Shown: positions 11,285 to 24,300 of the stretch, piece by piece
Position numbering within the stretch: the stretch's first letter is position 1
Layout of the letters: the number at the start of each line of letters is the position of its first letter
NCBI GenBank assembly: GCA_946699065.1
Contig: CAMPDV010002022.1
Span: 1-64,000, forward strand
Direction: 5' to 3'
Origin: Loxodes magnus
Lineage: Eukaryota; Ciliophora; Karyorelictea; Loxodida; Loxodidae
DNA: 64,000 nt
The notes under the pieces: generated by a model
What the model was told of the DNA's origin: nothing
What the model saw: only the letters and a program-made list of their open reading frames with translations
Database searches by the model: none
Made by a program: the position numbers and the translations under genes

Positions 11285-13440
11285 ATTTTAATATGAACAA
11301 TAGAATAAATTTAGCTACTATTCTACTTAAAATATTTATCTGTAGCACTATCAATAAAAATATTATTAATATATTTTTATTTTGCTCTTTTGTATTTCAT
11401 TTTAACTTAGAGAAACAAATTTTATTAATAAATCGTAATTTTAAATTTTATAAAGTTTAGTTAAGATTGTTAAAAATCTTGCTGTACAGACAATATATAT
11501 TTTTAATAAATCAAAATTTCCTATAGTAAATAATTTAAAATAATCAGTAAATATCATATTATTTAAATTTTTGCTGATATAACTGATAGTAGATTTTAAC
11601 AATTTTTAACTAAAAGTCGAGAGTGTATTTGATTAGCTTAATAAAGAAGTAAAGATTCTATATGAATGATAAGAATAAGAAGAATATTTCTAATTAAATT
11701 AAAAAATCTTATAAAGTATAATCTACTTAATTTAAAACAATTGTATACATTATATCTATTCTTTCATGATAGTATAGCATTCCCTATATCAAACTAAGTC
11801 TAATAGTATAAATAATTGAAATTAACTGATTGCATTTAATAAAACTTCAAAACTTTTTTTAATTTTTCTTCTTTTTATCTTTTATTTTGTAATTATGATA
11901 AGTAGAAAAATAAAATTAGCTCAAAGTAAGGCATAAAGATAAATTGAAGAACTATGGCTAGATTTTCATTAACTTTTAGATAAATTATAAATATTTTGTA
12001 TCTTAAAGCTAGAAGATTCCATTAGAGTAGGTAAATTCCGATAAAATGGAAATTGAAAAGAATCTTCAAAAAGCAAAAATAATTCAACCAAAACTCAAGA
12101 TATATAAACTATGCAACTACTATAAAAGAAAATGACAAGTTTGGAAGAATTGTAACGAATTTAGAAAAAAAAGGAGAAATTTTGGAAGAAACAATTATAA
12201 TAATAAATAAGTAAAAAGAAAAATTATATTTAGTGCAACGAAAAAGGGTCAGTTTAGAGATTGAAGAAGAATTCTAAACAAGTATAACTAGAAGACAAAT
12301 CTTTAATTAATAAAGTAAGAAGAAGAATTAGGAATGCAAGATTCATGAATACACAGTCTCGTAAAAAACTAGGTTCAAGCTCGAGCTTTTATTTTGTGGC
12401 GATCGGTTAGAAACAGACATTTCTAATAACTTAAATAAATATTTTGTTGCTTATTTATTATTATAGTTGATAGTTATTTCTTTTTGGTCTCAAATTAGGT
12501 AATTTATAAAAACTTTAAAAATAATATTTGATGAGAAATTAAAATTGAAATGTAAAAGTTATTATATAAATTAAATAACATAAGCAATAATTTAAACTAT
12601 TCTTATTAATTAAATTATTAAAACAATAAAATAAATAACATTCCTTTGAATAATTTAGCAAGCTTAATGATAAAATTTTAGATTGATATTTTTAGAGTAA
12701 AATCTTTTTAATACAGAGCATGTTATAAGCAGAATTAACACTCAGTTAATAAATTATACTAAAATAAATATAAAATTAACTTTTATAAAATGAATTGTAA
12801 ATCTACCTATAGTAAGAAAAGATCTTAAGAGGAGAACATTCTTAAAATTATATAATTGAAAAAAACATAAAATAAAAATAAATTAATACATTCTTAATAT
12901 AAATAAATATATAACTTAAAGGATGATAAAATAAATATTAAGAATCAATTTTTATAATAAAAGTGTCAAATTTTTGAATTAGAATCTTTTAAAAATATTA
13001 TTTAAGAAAAATATTACTTTATTGAAAATAAAAACTCTCAAAGTGATTCGATAATTCTATGCAAGTTCAAATAATTTTTTATTACTAATTATATGAATTT
13101 CTATTTATGAAGTAACAATTTAAAAAGCAAAATACAATAAAACTCAGCATAAAATTTAGTTTCTTTTGTTGTTTTAATATTTTTAAAGTAAATTTTCTAC
13201 TTTAAAATATCATACTAAAATAAGATATATCGTTGGTACTTAATAATTTAAATACGATTACAAAATTATTTCGTACTCTTATTTTTTTTGAAAATATAAA
13301 AGCTTTATCAATTATGAATTCGTCAGTAATCACAGTTATTATGTTTCTTTTCAGTGATAGATTGATTATCGGATTTTTCTTTTTAAATACGCAAAATAAT
13401 TTATTTAAAATTAAGATAAGCATATAAAAGTATTTTGACC
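11285..13440. repeat. dispersed direct repeat R1, copy b
   Basis: Second copy of R1. The best-conserved part (13020-13260) matches 3170-3420 over some 250 bp with scattered substitutions. A decayed zinc-knuckle gene at 12.04-12.40 kb lies between the two conserved blocks, so this copy is longer than copy a and the extra DNA is probably an insertion. Confidence 0.6.
12035..12400 (+). pseudogene. decayed zinc-knuckle gene, subfamily B (B5)
   Basis: The reading DKMEIEK starting near 12045 matches the segment before the knuckle in the copies at 41.8 and 59.1 kb. It is followed by C-N-Y-Y-(4)-Q-(4)-C, which keeps the exact C-x2-C-x4-H-x4-C spacing but with Cys2 changed to Tyr and His to Gln. A basic tail follows. 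Metal binding would be lost. No start or upstream coiled coil was found. Confidence 0.45.
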
Positions 13441-14373
13441 AACACTCTAATAAAATTTCTTAAGTAAGAAACATAAGACATGATATTTTAAAGAAATTTC
13501 GCCTTACAGAGATTTATTTAAGAATTAGAGTTAAATATCTTGATTGAAAGAAGAAAATTACCTAAGGCTTAAAATAAAAAAGAATAATATTAGTAAATTT
13601 TTAGAATTAAAAAAGAAATTAGTTATTTTATACTTTTTTATTTAAATTTTTTTTTAACTTAAAAAAGATAAAAAGACATAAACTGAATTTAAATTAAATG
13701 ATAATTTTTACAAATTTAACAAGGAAGTATAAATTTTGTATTTGTCTATAATTAAAATTATTTTAAAATCAAATTAGTTATTTTCTTTATTTATCTTTCT
13801 TTATTTTCGTTAAGAATTCTATTTAATATAACATTTTTAAAATTTATTAATCTAAGATTTCCTAAGATATCCATTAATTAACTTTAAGAATCTTAAATTA
13901 TTATATATACTATAATAAATAACTTTTTCTAAATTTATTTAACTCAAAAATAAATTTAAATTCTTGCGTCTATTGTTTATTGATAAGCAAAAAGTATAAT
14001 TTTTTCAATTATTTAAACTTTTTTTACAAGCATATTCATCTTAAATTAAGTAAATATATTTAAAATTTAAAATTTGCTTAGGTTTGATAATTAAAAGTGA
14101 ACATTTATTTACTTAATTTTGCAATATCTTTATTTACTATAAAAATAAATTAATATATTTTAATAGATTTAAGCTATTAGTAAAGTTATAGCTCTTTATA
14201 TAAATTTATTTTATATTTTTTTTTAGAAATAACTGAAAAAAATACATTTTTCTTAATTAAAATGGTAAAATAATTAGCAATATATCTTTATTAATGAAAA
14301 AAGATATTTAAATCAGAATTGATTCGTGAAAATTGCTTACTTGGTTATTCTCTTGGTAAGAAATTATATAATC
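13441..14373. other. no gene recognised
   Basis: A+T-rich; no motif on either strand. Confidence 0.4.
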
Positions 14374-15195
14374 TCAAATAAAAAATGTTTAAAGGAGCTA
14401 ATATTTTTTAAAATTTGGTCTTTATATCTAGTAGTCTTGAAAACGGTTTCTCTTGAACTGAAGAACGTCTTAAGATTTCACTAGTCTGCCATTTTTTATA
14501 GTTTCCAATTTACTGTTAAGCTTGCTGCATTTAAAAAAGTTTTTTTATTTGCCAAATTTACTGATTTAAAATTATTTTATAGATTTGACCTGCTTAAGTA
14601 AGCCATATTTAAAATATGTCTTTGCTATGTTTCTATTATTCTTTTCATAAATTTAGTTTCTTCACATCATCTTTTCTAAGAATTCTGTTTTTGTCACATG
14701 CTTCGGTGTATTATTCTTAGACTTTGTTATTATTTTTTTATTTCTATATCCAGAGGTATACTTCCTTTCTATCCATTTATTCTAAAAATAATTTATTATT
14801 ATTTTGCTTATTTTTCCTAAAGTTTTTTTTATTTTATATTGTAACTAAGAAACTAAAATAAAAAATTAGAGGGATATAATTAAATTATTTATCAATCTCA
14901 TCCAATTTATATACCATTTACAATTATATGTTGCTTATTGTAATCTCCATATATTGAAATTAATTAATTAATTTTTCATCTATTTTTCTAGTATCTATTC
15001 AAATTTTATAATCTTTAATCCTTGGTTTTACTTGCATTTTTATAGTATATTTTTTATTCTTTAATGGACTAATTATGCAAAATATTACTGAGATTATTCC
15101 TTTTATCTTTCTAATGCTTTTATTCCATTAAATTTGATTAAATTCTTATTTTTTAGATATTCATTAAGAGAGATCTGCTATTCCTTAAATGCCAT
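14374..15195 (-). CDS. uncharacterised basic protein
   Basis: The frame is continuous from ATG at 15195 to TGA at 14376 (273 codons), with TAA/TAG read as Gln and one internal TGA read as Trp. It begins MAFKEQQISLNEYLKNKN and is rich in Lys, Gln and Asn, with basic helical stretches such as YFAQLVHQRIKNILQKC and an end of RNRFQDYQI. The start-of-gene composition and balanced residue use suggest real coding sequence, but I recognise no family and no paralogue in the window. Openness is weak evidence under this code, so the call stays moderate. No neighbouring gene shares its strand closely. Confidence 0.4.
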
Positions 15196-15699
15196 TTTAT
15201 ATTATCAATTAAGTTTACCTTTATTATAGAAAATAAAAAAATCTTATAGAGCCAAGTTAAGCATGACTACTAATTACTAGAAATTAGTAAATAATTGATT
15301 TAGTAATTTAAAAAATATAATCGCATTTAAAAACTATTACAATATTATAAAATTAATTAAAAATGTAAAAATATTGAAGTAAAATTATTATATATAGTAA
15401 ATATTATTAAAACTTGTAGTTATAAATAAAAGTTAAATTAAGTTTAGAGTGCCTTTTTATTTAGATTCAAATATAAAAATTTAGTATTATTAAATTTTAG
15501 TTATTAGTAGAACATAAATAATTTATAGTTTATTTATACAATAATAAAACTATTTTATTATTTAATTATTTTATAAAATTTATAGTATTTTAATTAATTT
15601 AATAAACTTTAATCATATAATATAATTTATAAAATAGAAAAATCTTAATATAATCTGTATTATAATTGAAGCTTACCAATTTTTGTAAAGGTTATTATT
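15196..15699. other. no gene recognised
   Basis: Almost pure A/T; no motif seen. Confidence 0.45.
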
Positions 15700-16090
15700 T
15701 AGTTAAATAAATTAAATTTTGTATGATCATTAATTTTTTAATATTTTATGAATATTTTTATAGATTCATATTTAAGCTTGTACATATAAGGGTTTAGATC
15801 TAATTCTATTTTTCAATCTTTTTTCTTCTAATATTTGCTTTAAATATGAAACTTAAATTTTTCCTATTGTTCTAATTTAAAACTTCTTATACTTCTATTT
15901 AAAGTATTATAAGTAGAAGTGGGACTAAATTTCTTCCAAAGAAAAAAGATAAGTTTTATTTACTAAGAACATATCTTAAGTTAACAAATAATTATATGAA
16001 TATCTAAATATCTCTAATTTTACTATTAGATGATAGGAATAATTTATAAAATAAACTAAAATAAAGCAAAATAATAGAATTTCATTTTAT
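15700..16090. repeat. dispersed repeat R3, copy b
   Basis: Counterpart of 4900-5260. It ends directly before the LINE B reverse transcriptase, so it might be part of an element 5' region. Confidence 0.45.
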
Positions 16091-16139
16091 GAGTAATTTT
16101 GAGATCTATTTGAATTAGCTGCTTTATCAATATATGCTA

Positions 16140-17480
16140 TTAACATAAATAATTTCAGAATAATTAAATATTTCTATCATTATTCCTATTTTCAAAAAAG
16201 ATAGCAAAATGAATGAAATATTAAAAAACAGTTTCGCTCATTAAATTATATTAAAGGTTTATACAAAGACATTAACAGAAATAATTTTAAAATTCTATAT
16301 AAACGTAACCTAATACATCGAGCATAAATGAGATAATTTACTAGAGACAAACAACACATTAAATATGAGTGTAGCGTATAATTTATATTTATTAAACTGA
16401 AGAGAAAGAATAAAAAATAAGCTTCCCACTCTTATTGATATAGAGAAGATAATTGATAGCAATGAGAGAAGAATAATTTTCAACATTTTAGGAGATTAAA
16501 ATTACCGCAAGGATTTATTCTGACACTCGAATCTTTCTAAAACTACTTTAAAACCTCTTTTCTCCTTTAAAGGCAAACTACATGCAGACTTCATTACAGC
16601 AATGAAGTTATGCAAGGAAATTCAGATTGTCCAACGCTCTCACTTCTTTATTATGATTTTGTTAATAGGCATCTTTAAGAAAGAAACACACGACTAGGCA
16701 TTATTCTACACAATATAAACTTTGTATGCAGAGTATGAGCAGACTTAATAATTCTTTCCTGATCTGCATAGAGGATGTAATAATTCATAGATTTATGTAG
16801 CAGAGTTTTTTCAATGAATTTTATATAAATAAGTACTAGTAAATGTGAAGCCTTCCAACTTCTCAAAATAAATAAAAGAGTTAAATATTGAATTTATTTG
16901 AAATTGCAAAGCTAGTGTATATGATACAGAAACAAAGTGACTCGTCTTGGAGTTATATTACACTTAAAATGTATTATGTCATTGTTAATAAAGAACATAA
17001 ACTTACTTTGAATCAATAAAGAGATGTGTTTATACTCTCAAATGATACAAAAATATTACTTTCTGACACTTTAAAATGCTTTGTCAAATATTTACAATGT
17101 TAAGAGTTGGGAATGGAGAAGAATTTGCTTCTTGGACCCTAGCGAAAGTTATACAGAGTGTGAATGAGAAAATAAACAAGAGCAAACTTTTAATGTGAGG
17201 AATTCTTTAAACTCTGTCTTTAATGAATCCTGTTATATAAACTTTAACTGACTAGCATTTGAGTACATTATGACTAAACATTTTTCCGTTTTACTTTAAA
17301 ATACAGAAAGAAATTATGAATTATCCCAATTCTGATATAGAAAAGCATTTGCCGTAAGCTAGAACTTAAATTAAAAAAATCATATTATTATAAGTTCTTG
17401 ATATACTTGTTATTTTTTCTATATTTATAATTGCCAAATTTTTACAAGCTAATTTTCGAATTAAAGGCTTCCTTATTATA
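16140..17480 (+). pseudogene. LINE B, non-LTR reverse transcriptase (decayed)
   Basis: Motifs occur in the right order for a LINE reverse transcriptase: SIIIPIFKKDSK near 16177-16212 (block before motif A), LPQG at 16499-16513 (motif B), a damaged catalytic box read as WADLIILS near 16740-16760 where YADD is expected, then KCE near 16840 and RLGVIL near 16945. The C-terminal ESCYINFNW block at 17226-17251, with W as TGA, matches three other LINEs here. One Asp of the catalytic pair is missing and motif A is not recognisable, so it is inactive. Frame changes occur between blocks. The endonuclease part is absent or unrecognisable upstream. Confidence 0.75.
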
Positions 17481-19232
17481 ATAGAAATGTTAACTTTACA
17501 GTTTATTTACATAATATTAGCAAAATTGAATTATAAAGAATAAAATGCAGAAAAAATATAATTTTTAAAATGTTTTATTTCAGAGTAAAATTGTTCACTC
17601 ATTGAAAAATTTGATCTATATTATCAAATGCATTGAATAAGCTAAACTAAAAAGCTATTTTTCCAATATCTAATCAGAATAACAAGTAAATAAGAAGGAT
17701 TAATTAGCATTCATTTTGCAGCATTTAAGATTATAAGAGGTGAAACACTAAAGAAAAAATGATCATAAAGATTAAATGAATATTAATTACAAATATTGCT
17801 ATCTTTGAAATTTAATATATTAAAGTTTATTTTAATTAGAATCGTAAATGGAAATAATTTTCTTTTATTTATATAAATTATGATCTTAATCTCACATTTA
17901 TCAAGAACAGTGTAGTATTATGATTAGATAAACAAACAAGATTCTTTGTATGCAAAATAATAAAAAATTTAAGTATACTAAATGTTAACTGATAAATTTA
18001 TATTAAATTAGGAAAATAAAGCTTTTAAAAATTGAAAGATCTAGATACTATAAATTTAAGTAATTAGCGACTATATTGATATTATTTTATACTAAAAAAG
18101 ATTGGATATGAGTAAAGAATAAAATGGAATTACTAATTTGCTAAGAAATCTTGATTAAATACATTATTTACCAATTTATAAAAGTCACTGCTTTTGATTA
18201 TGTACCTAATGAACTTATCAAATGTTCTAATCATCAACTACCAAAAAATGTATATTTTTTTAAATTGTTGGAAGTAATAAAATATTTAGCAAGATTGAAT
18301 ATAGTTAAAGTTATCATATTACTTAAGAATTAAGAAGAAGATTATAATCCCATTATATAAAGTAAGATATATTTAAAAGATATTTAATAAAATTATAAAT
18401 AAATAAATATAGTAGCAAATAATAGAAAAATTTACTTAAATAAAATTGAAAAAAGATTCATAAAAAAAATGTAAGCTTAAAATACATTAAAGCACAATAA
18501 GAAATATATCATAAATAACAAAACTCAGAAAAAATAATATTGTTATTAATATTCTTTTACACTGAAAAGATGTTCTTCTAAATATCTCATGATTTAACAT
18601 TTATATAATTAAAATATTTAAAGAACTTAAACATAATTTATGACAGTAATACAAACAAATTTTGCTACATTTTATATCATTAATGAAATATTAAGAAAAT
18701 AATCTATAAAAAGGGTATATTACAAGGAAGCTCAAGATGATATTTTTTTACGTATTTTTATGATAATGCATTAAGAAATATTTAGTTAATGCAATAAACT
18801 AAGTTATAAATGATGCAATATTTATCCAATATAATTTACTTGAGTAAAATAACTAATTTAAATATTGGATTCAGAGTAAAAAATTTACAAATTAGTTGAG
18901 TAATTTTGTTAAATTTTTAATATTATTATACTTAACATTAATGTAAGTACCATGAGTCTCTATAAATTTAAAACTATAAAGAAAACAATAATAGTTATAA
19001 ATATATGCAAATAATATAGAATTATAATAAAAAATAGATTACATTCCTTTAGGATTTACAATAAATGGGAGTGGGAGCTGAAGATATTTTTTATAATAAA
19101 TTAAAAATATTGATTCTTCCATTTTAAATTAAGTACTATAAGAAATTCTAAAACATAGCAAAGAATTTTTAAGAGATACTTGTAATGAAGAATACTGCAA
19201 TGAAAAACTTCTTTAGAATTTTAAAAAAATTT
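17481..19232. other. no gene recognised
   Basis: A+T-rich. A 60-residue standard-code frame at 18151-18333 has no matching motif. Nothing else was seen. Confidence 0.4.
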
Positions 19233-19238
19233 AATTAA

Positions 19239-19276
19239 AGCGCTATGCGCCAATTTGAGGCTACATACTCTATAAT
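19239..19276 (+). repeat. retroelement 3'-end hairpin motif, copy 1
   Basis: AGCGCTATGCGCCAATTT, then GAGGCTACATACTC, matches the conserved 3' end seen at 39.8, 45.9, 58.0 and (reverse) 40.4 kb. Stem pairing is weaker here than in the 39.8 and 58.0 kb copies. It marks the end of a decayed insertion whose body upstream I cannot assign. Confidence 0.55.
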
Positions 19277-20204
19277 TTCAGTTTTTTAATTAAAAATATA
19301 AGATAAAATAAATTTATACTTTTTAGGTTTATAATCTGCTACTTGTTTATAAAGTCATATAATTACTATCCTATATTTAAAACAAGAGTGTCTTTTTTAT
19401 AATATTAGTTATGAGATTTATCTTTAAATTTTGATGCTTTAAAGAGCATTCCTTAGAATTTTTAGATATTCTTAATTTAATAGCAAAGTAAAGATACTTC
19501 AGAATGTATAAATTTGAGAATAATTAGTTTTTAATATCAATAAATTAAACAAATTGTAGGCGTTAAAATTTAATCTGACAAAGTATTTTCGAAAAGTCCT
19601 TTTAGTAGGTTTTAATTACGGTAGTTAAATGAAGAGTATCTATATAATTAGTTCTACTTAATTATATTAAAAGAAAGCAAGGACTTATTTTTAATCTACT
19701 ATGCTCAATAGAACTTATTTAAATATTATTTTTCTAATAAATGTAAGATAATAAAATAGTAGTAACTTTAATTCAAACTTATCTATAATTGATTGGCTAT
19801 TTTATTAAAGACTAATTAAAGACAAAATTAAAAGAAAGGGAGATTGGTGAATGGCTAATATTTACTAGAATTATATAATTATAGTTGTTAATGTATCTCG
19901 CACAAATCACTAATGCTATTTAAAATTGTTATTAGATAAGCATTAAGCATGGTTAATATCAGTCAATCTTAAATTATAAATTTTGTCGTTTATTGTTCTC
20001 AAAGTTCTTACCTTTTATCATGAATGAAAAATACCTTAGTATATTACAAAATAATTTTATAAATACTTAATTCTATTCACTTTAAATTAACTTTTCTTAT
20101 CAGTAGGTCTCTAAAATATTAAATTGTATTAGTGATTGAAGTTTTAAATTAATTTTGAATTATTTCCAGACTTATAATGTAAAATTTTAATGCTATTAAG
20201 CACT

Positions 20205-20580
20205 AAATTTTCTCATAAATAACAAATTTTGTTGTTTTTCCTGGATTTAATTAAATCACATTTCTAAATCTAGATTTGTGAATTTTCTTTGCTTGAGTAA
20301 TCATATCTTTAGGACTTTCAGCGAGAAGTAGAAACTTTTACTGTACTTTATTTTTTTGAATTTTCACAAATGATGCTTAAAATTTTTCCATAGTTTTCGA
20401 GCTGCACTATGAAGAATAATTACTTATTAATTCATTCTTCCAAATTAAGTTAAAATCAATATACTCTTTTTTACCACTTTTAACCTCAATTTTTTTTGTT
20501 TGTAAGTTTTCTTGTAAGTTTGTTATATTTAGATCTGTAATATTTGAGTCTAATATTTCATAATATGAATAGATAAAAAT
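20205..20580 (-). CDS. coding-like segment, function unknown
   Basis: One minus-strand frame reads as a coherent protein of about 120 residues under the recoded code: two LxITxLxxNLQ-like turns, KKIEVKSGKKEYIDF, then AESPKDMITQAKKIHKS and LNPGKTTKFVIYEK. Residue balance is protein-like and contrasts with the A/T filler around it. No start, end or family was identified, so this may be an exon-sized remnant. Confidence 0.35.
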
Positions 20581-20869
20581 GCAATATTGATATGAAATTA
20601 TTTAGACTCTAATAAATTATTTTATTGTCTTTATATTACTGTTAGGATTAGTTTGTATGTTATATGATTAAAATTTTACATAAAACTGGTATTATTTTTT
20701 CCAATTTTTGCAAATGTTAATGTTTATTAAGATAAATTTTATAATTAAATTACTTTATCCAATCAGAAATATAGATAGATATAAATTTAATCTGTGGTGA
20801 ATATACACAAAAAATCAAAAGTTATATAGTAAATATTATTCTATAATATTTAATTTAAATAGTAAGGAA

Positions 20870-21230
20870 CTTGACTCAAGAGACAATAAAGAAGATATTA
20901 TCAATTATGAATTTGATTGAGGATTAAAGACTCTAAATGTTGGATCGAACAATTCACTTCACCATAGGTTGGGAAATTAACCTGTAATCGCTTGAGTAAT
21001 TCTATATTTTGGTGACAAAGAGATACAACCTTGCTCACAATTTGATGAAGATCTCCATGAGAACATTTTATTATAGAGAGACTTTAATAATTGGCATTTC
21101 TAATAGTTCTGCGTATCATTGGAAAGATACTCGCATTTTAATCAAATTTCTTTCTTTCTTCCATAATATTTTAAAATGCATGCCATCAATTTTTAAGATA
21201 CAAATAAAAAATGTAAAAGATAAATAATGA
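20870..21230 (+). pseudogene. element fragment related to 39.6 kb ORF
   Basis: The reading LHHRLGN.PVI..VILYF near 20955-21013 aligns with LHHRSGKDVPVIEYCILYF at 39673-39730, with synonymous differences (CAC/CAT, GGA/GGG, ATT/ATC), which suggests both were once translated. TGA in this copy sits where the other has Tyr. The sequence downstream to 21230 stays open but has no match. No 3' hairpin follows it. Confidence 0.5.
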
Positions 21231-21730
21231 TTAATTAAAATCCTAGCATACTGATAAGATAGATTTTACTCCTTTATATTTTCATATTATTTTCCTTATT
21301 CTTAATATATTTTATATCTTTAATAAAGGAATTTATTTAGTTTCTTCTAATTTAAAACTGTTTCTTTTGAAAAAACATCTTTAAAAGAAAATGATAGTGG
21401 ATATATTTTATTATTTAGTAATAGAAATAAAGAAATATAAAGGTTAATACCTTTTTTACTTTCTATTATATTTAAAATAATTAAAGTAGTTTCTTTTTAC
21501 AATCCTAATAGCTTTTATTTGCTATTCAAAAATTGTTACATTTTTTTTTAAATTGAAACTTATTCCTAAATATAAAAATTAATCTTATAACCTAGTAAAA
21601 GTTTATTCTATTATATAAATTATTATATGAAATACCATCTAAGAAATAGCAGACTTCTTCAAAAAAACTTAATAACACCTAGTAGAACGAAGCCAATTAT
21701 CTCTACTTTCTTCAAATTAGAGTTTTAAAA

Positions 21731-22405
21731 ATGAACAAAGGTATTTATTGAGCTTTATTAGCAAATTTAAGAATGGACCAACGTTAACAAAATTCTAAAA
21801 TATTAAAAAAGTCATTATTACGATAGGAACTAGCTCTAAACCTGTTCCCGTAGCAAATTTAAGGAATAATTCCATAGACATAATAAATCAAAAAGGAAAT
21901 TTAGAGCTCTGTAAGCTCTAAGCCAAAAAAACTATAATAATTCAGTGGTCAAATGTATATAGAAAAACAATCACTAGCATACGAGATTCCCTATCGGAGA
22001 ATAATGGTACATTGGTGCTGCAAGCGGAAGGACAAAAACTACGGAACTTCTATAAACTTTAATAAAAATAAAAGAGAATAATAGAAAAAATTAATGATAA
22101 AATATATTTAAACCGTACTGTATAAATGAATGTTAACTTTAATAAAAAATATTCCAACTGACAAAAAAGCTCTCTATATCTAATAAGCAGTGAATTAATT
22201 TAATATAAAATAATTGGGAATTAACCTATCGGAAAAACTTAAGAAAAATAATCTTAAAATTATCAAGACTCATGACAGGTAAGTATGAGGTGAAAACTTA
22301 TTTTTAAACAAAAAACTAAAATGAATTAAATCAAATAAAGGTGACACCACAATAATAAATTATGCTATTTTATAATATTTTAAAGAAATTATAACATAAT
22401 TACTT
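21731..22405 (+). CDS. uncharacterised protein, possible
   Basis: From ATG at 21731 the recoded frame gives a coherent basic protein of about 220 residues with four TGA-Trp codons. Recognisable stretches include VHWCCKRKDKNYGTSINF near the middle and NIPTDKKALYIQQAVNQF further on. G+C is higher than in the flanks, as for other coding pieces in this window. I recognise no family, and the end is not defined by any signal. It could be a host gene or part of a decayed element. Confidence 0.35.
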
Positions 22406-23014
22406 TATTTAAAAAGAACTAATTAGGAGAAATTTATTCGGCATGATGCTTTGTAAATAAACAAATTTCTAATTAGCTGATGCCTTTATTGTATGAGAGC
22501 TTGCTTTAATTGAAAATGTTAGTAAATACTTTTTAGATCTCATCTTGATTTTGTCATTACTCAATCGTACTTGCTTTCTTCTAGTCTTTTATAATTAATT
22601 TAAGCTTTTTCCATTTTCAACAATTTAAGTTTTCATATATTAGCAGAAAAGTGAAGTATTTGTATATAAATCTAAAAAATCAGATTAATTTCTTGCAAAT
22701 ATGTTTATATAATATAAGACGCTTTATATCTTAATTCCTAATCCTTTACGATAGTCATTCCCTTACAATAATATATATTTTAACATTTGCTTAAATGTCT
22801 CATAAGGAACTGTGGTAGGTATTAAAAAGTGAAAGTCATAGCACAACTAAAAAATTTATTATTATGAAAAAGTAAAAATGATGTTAAATATAAAAAAATC
22901 TAAATTTGGACAAAAGAAAATAATTTAAATAAAAATTAAACTTATTTTATAACTGCAACACAAAGAGCTTTTGTAAAAGACATAAAAAGGAGAAAAAATT
23001 CTATTTTTTAAATT
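22406..23014. other. no gene recognised
   Basis: A+T-rich lead-in to the SINE at 23015; includes its left target duplication (22999-23014). Confidence 0.45.
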
Positions 23015-23326
23015 AATTAATTAATTTCAACTTAAAGAGTTTTGGATTGCAACTTCTTGCAGTTTAACGACCCCAACACTCCCTTCATGGGAAAACGGGG
23101 ATATCCTGTTGCTTTCGAAAAGCAGCTACCAGGGAGCTCCGTCACTATGGGCAGCCAGGCTTCAAGCCCTACCAGGAGGGGATAATCAAAAGGAAGGCGT
23201 TCCCTTGCAAAGGTTGACTTTGACCAGGGACTTTCTCAGCGACAGGAAAGGAACTTGTTCCTAGCCATAAAACCAGAAAGTATGATTCAGAAGGTCAATC
23301 TCAGCTCCCACCATCTTTTTAATTAT
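23015..23326 (-). mobile_element. GC-rich SINE-like element, copy 1
   Basis: A GC-rich body of about 280 bp nearly identical to 47.4 and 54.8 kb, flanked by TTCTATTTTTTAAATT (22999-23014) and TTCTATTTTTAAAATT (23327-23342), a 16-bp duplication with one mismatch. The ATTA/AATT-repeat tail on the left puts the element on the minus strand. Relative to the others this copy lacks one C in a C-run near 23170. Confidence 0.8.
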
Positions 23327-23819
23327 TTCTATTTTTAAAATTAGAAGCAATTATACTTTATGAAATAAGATTGTTGTAGATTATATAGCAAGCCTAAAAT
23401 AGTTAAATCTATGTAATTTCCAGGTTTTGCTAAAAATTTTAAGTAGATTAATGCTTCGATGATATTTTTGAAAAGGATTCAAATTCATTATTATTAGCGT
23501 TTGAAAATTTAATAATTAATAGAATTTGAACAAACAAATTATTTAAACGACTCAAATTGAGATATGGCTAGATAGATAGACAAAAAACTTAATAAGTTAA
23601 ATAAACTAAATGATATCCGAGAATTTTACATTAATCTGGAAAATAATGCTTTAAAAAGCACCAAGATCTAGATGGTAAATAAACTTAAGCATCTATTTTG
23701 TTTAATATTTTTACTTTTATCATTTGTTTAATTAGAATTTTTAAGCATAAACTTATATAACTATATTGAATGATAAATTATCATTAAATTACAATTTATA
23801 TTTTAATTTAAATATTGCT
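23327..23819. other. no gene recognised
   Basis: Right target duplication of the SINE, then A+T-rich DNA without motif. Confidence 0.4.
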
Positions 23820-24300
23820 TAAAAAGATAACTTGGAAGATCTTAAAGAAATGATATTAAAATCAAAATTATTATAGTTTGTATATTTATAGAATAAATAA
23901 TTTGATGGATTTTTATAAAGTAAAGTTCATATTTTAATTTTTTTTCATTCGAAAAGGATAGTAAATAATTAAAAAAAAGTAAATATTTCTTAAATAAGAT
24001 TTAGATGTACATTTGAATAATTTTAGACATTAAAAAAAAATTATATTCTTTTTGTCAAATTTATATAATATAGATTGAATTTTTACAATAGGAAAATATA
24101 AAATTACTTTTATAGTTGAAAATATTATAAATTTAGTAATCAATTATCTCATTTTATTCTAAACTATTATAAAATATTTTTTACTTCCGTTAATCTTTTT
24201 TATTATATTTCAATATTTTTATTTTTAAGCTTTCAAAGACTAAAGTATATTTAGTCAAGATATTTTAGAAATATATATATTTTATTATTATTATATCTTA
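23820..24300. repeat. dispersed repeat R2, copy b
   Basis: Counterpart of 10170-10650, collinear over about 480 bp with substitutions and small indels. Confidence 0.55.

Noticed and set aside
16675-16866. 63-residue minus-strand standard-code frame
   Set aside because: It is the shadow of the LINE B reverse transcriptase on the plus strand.
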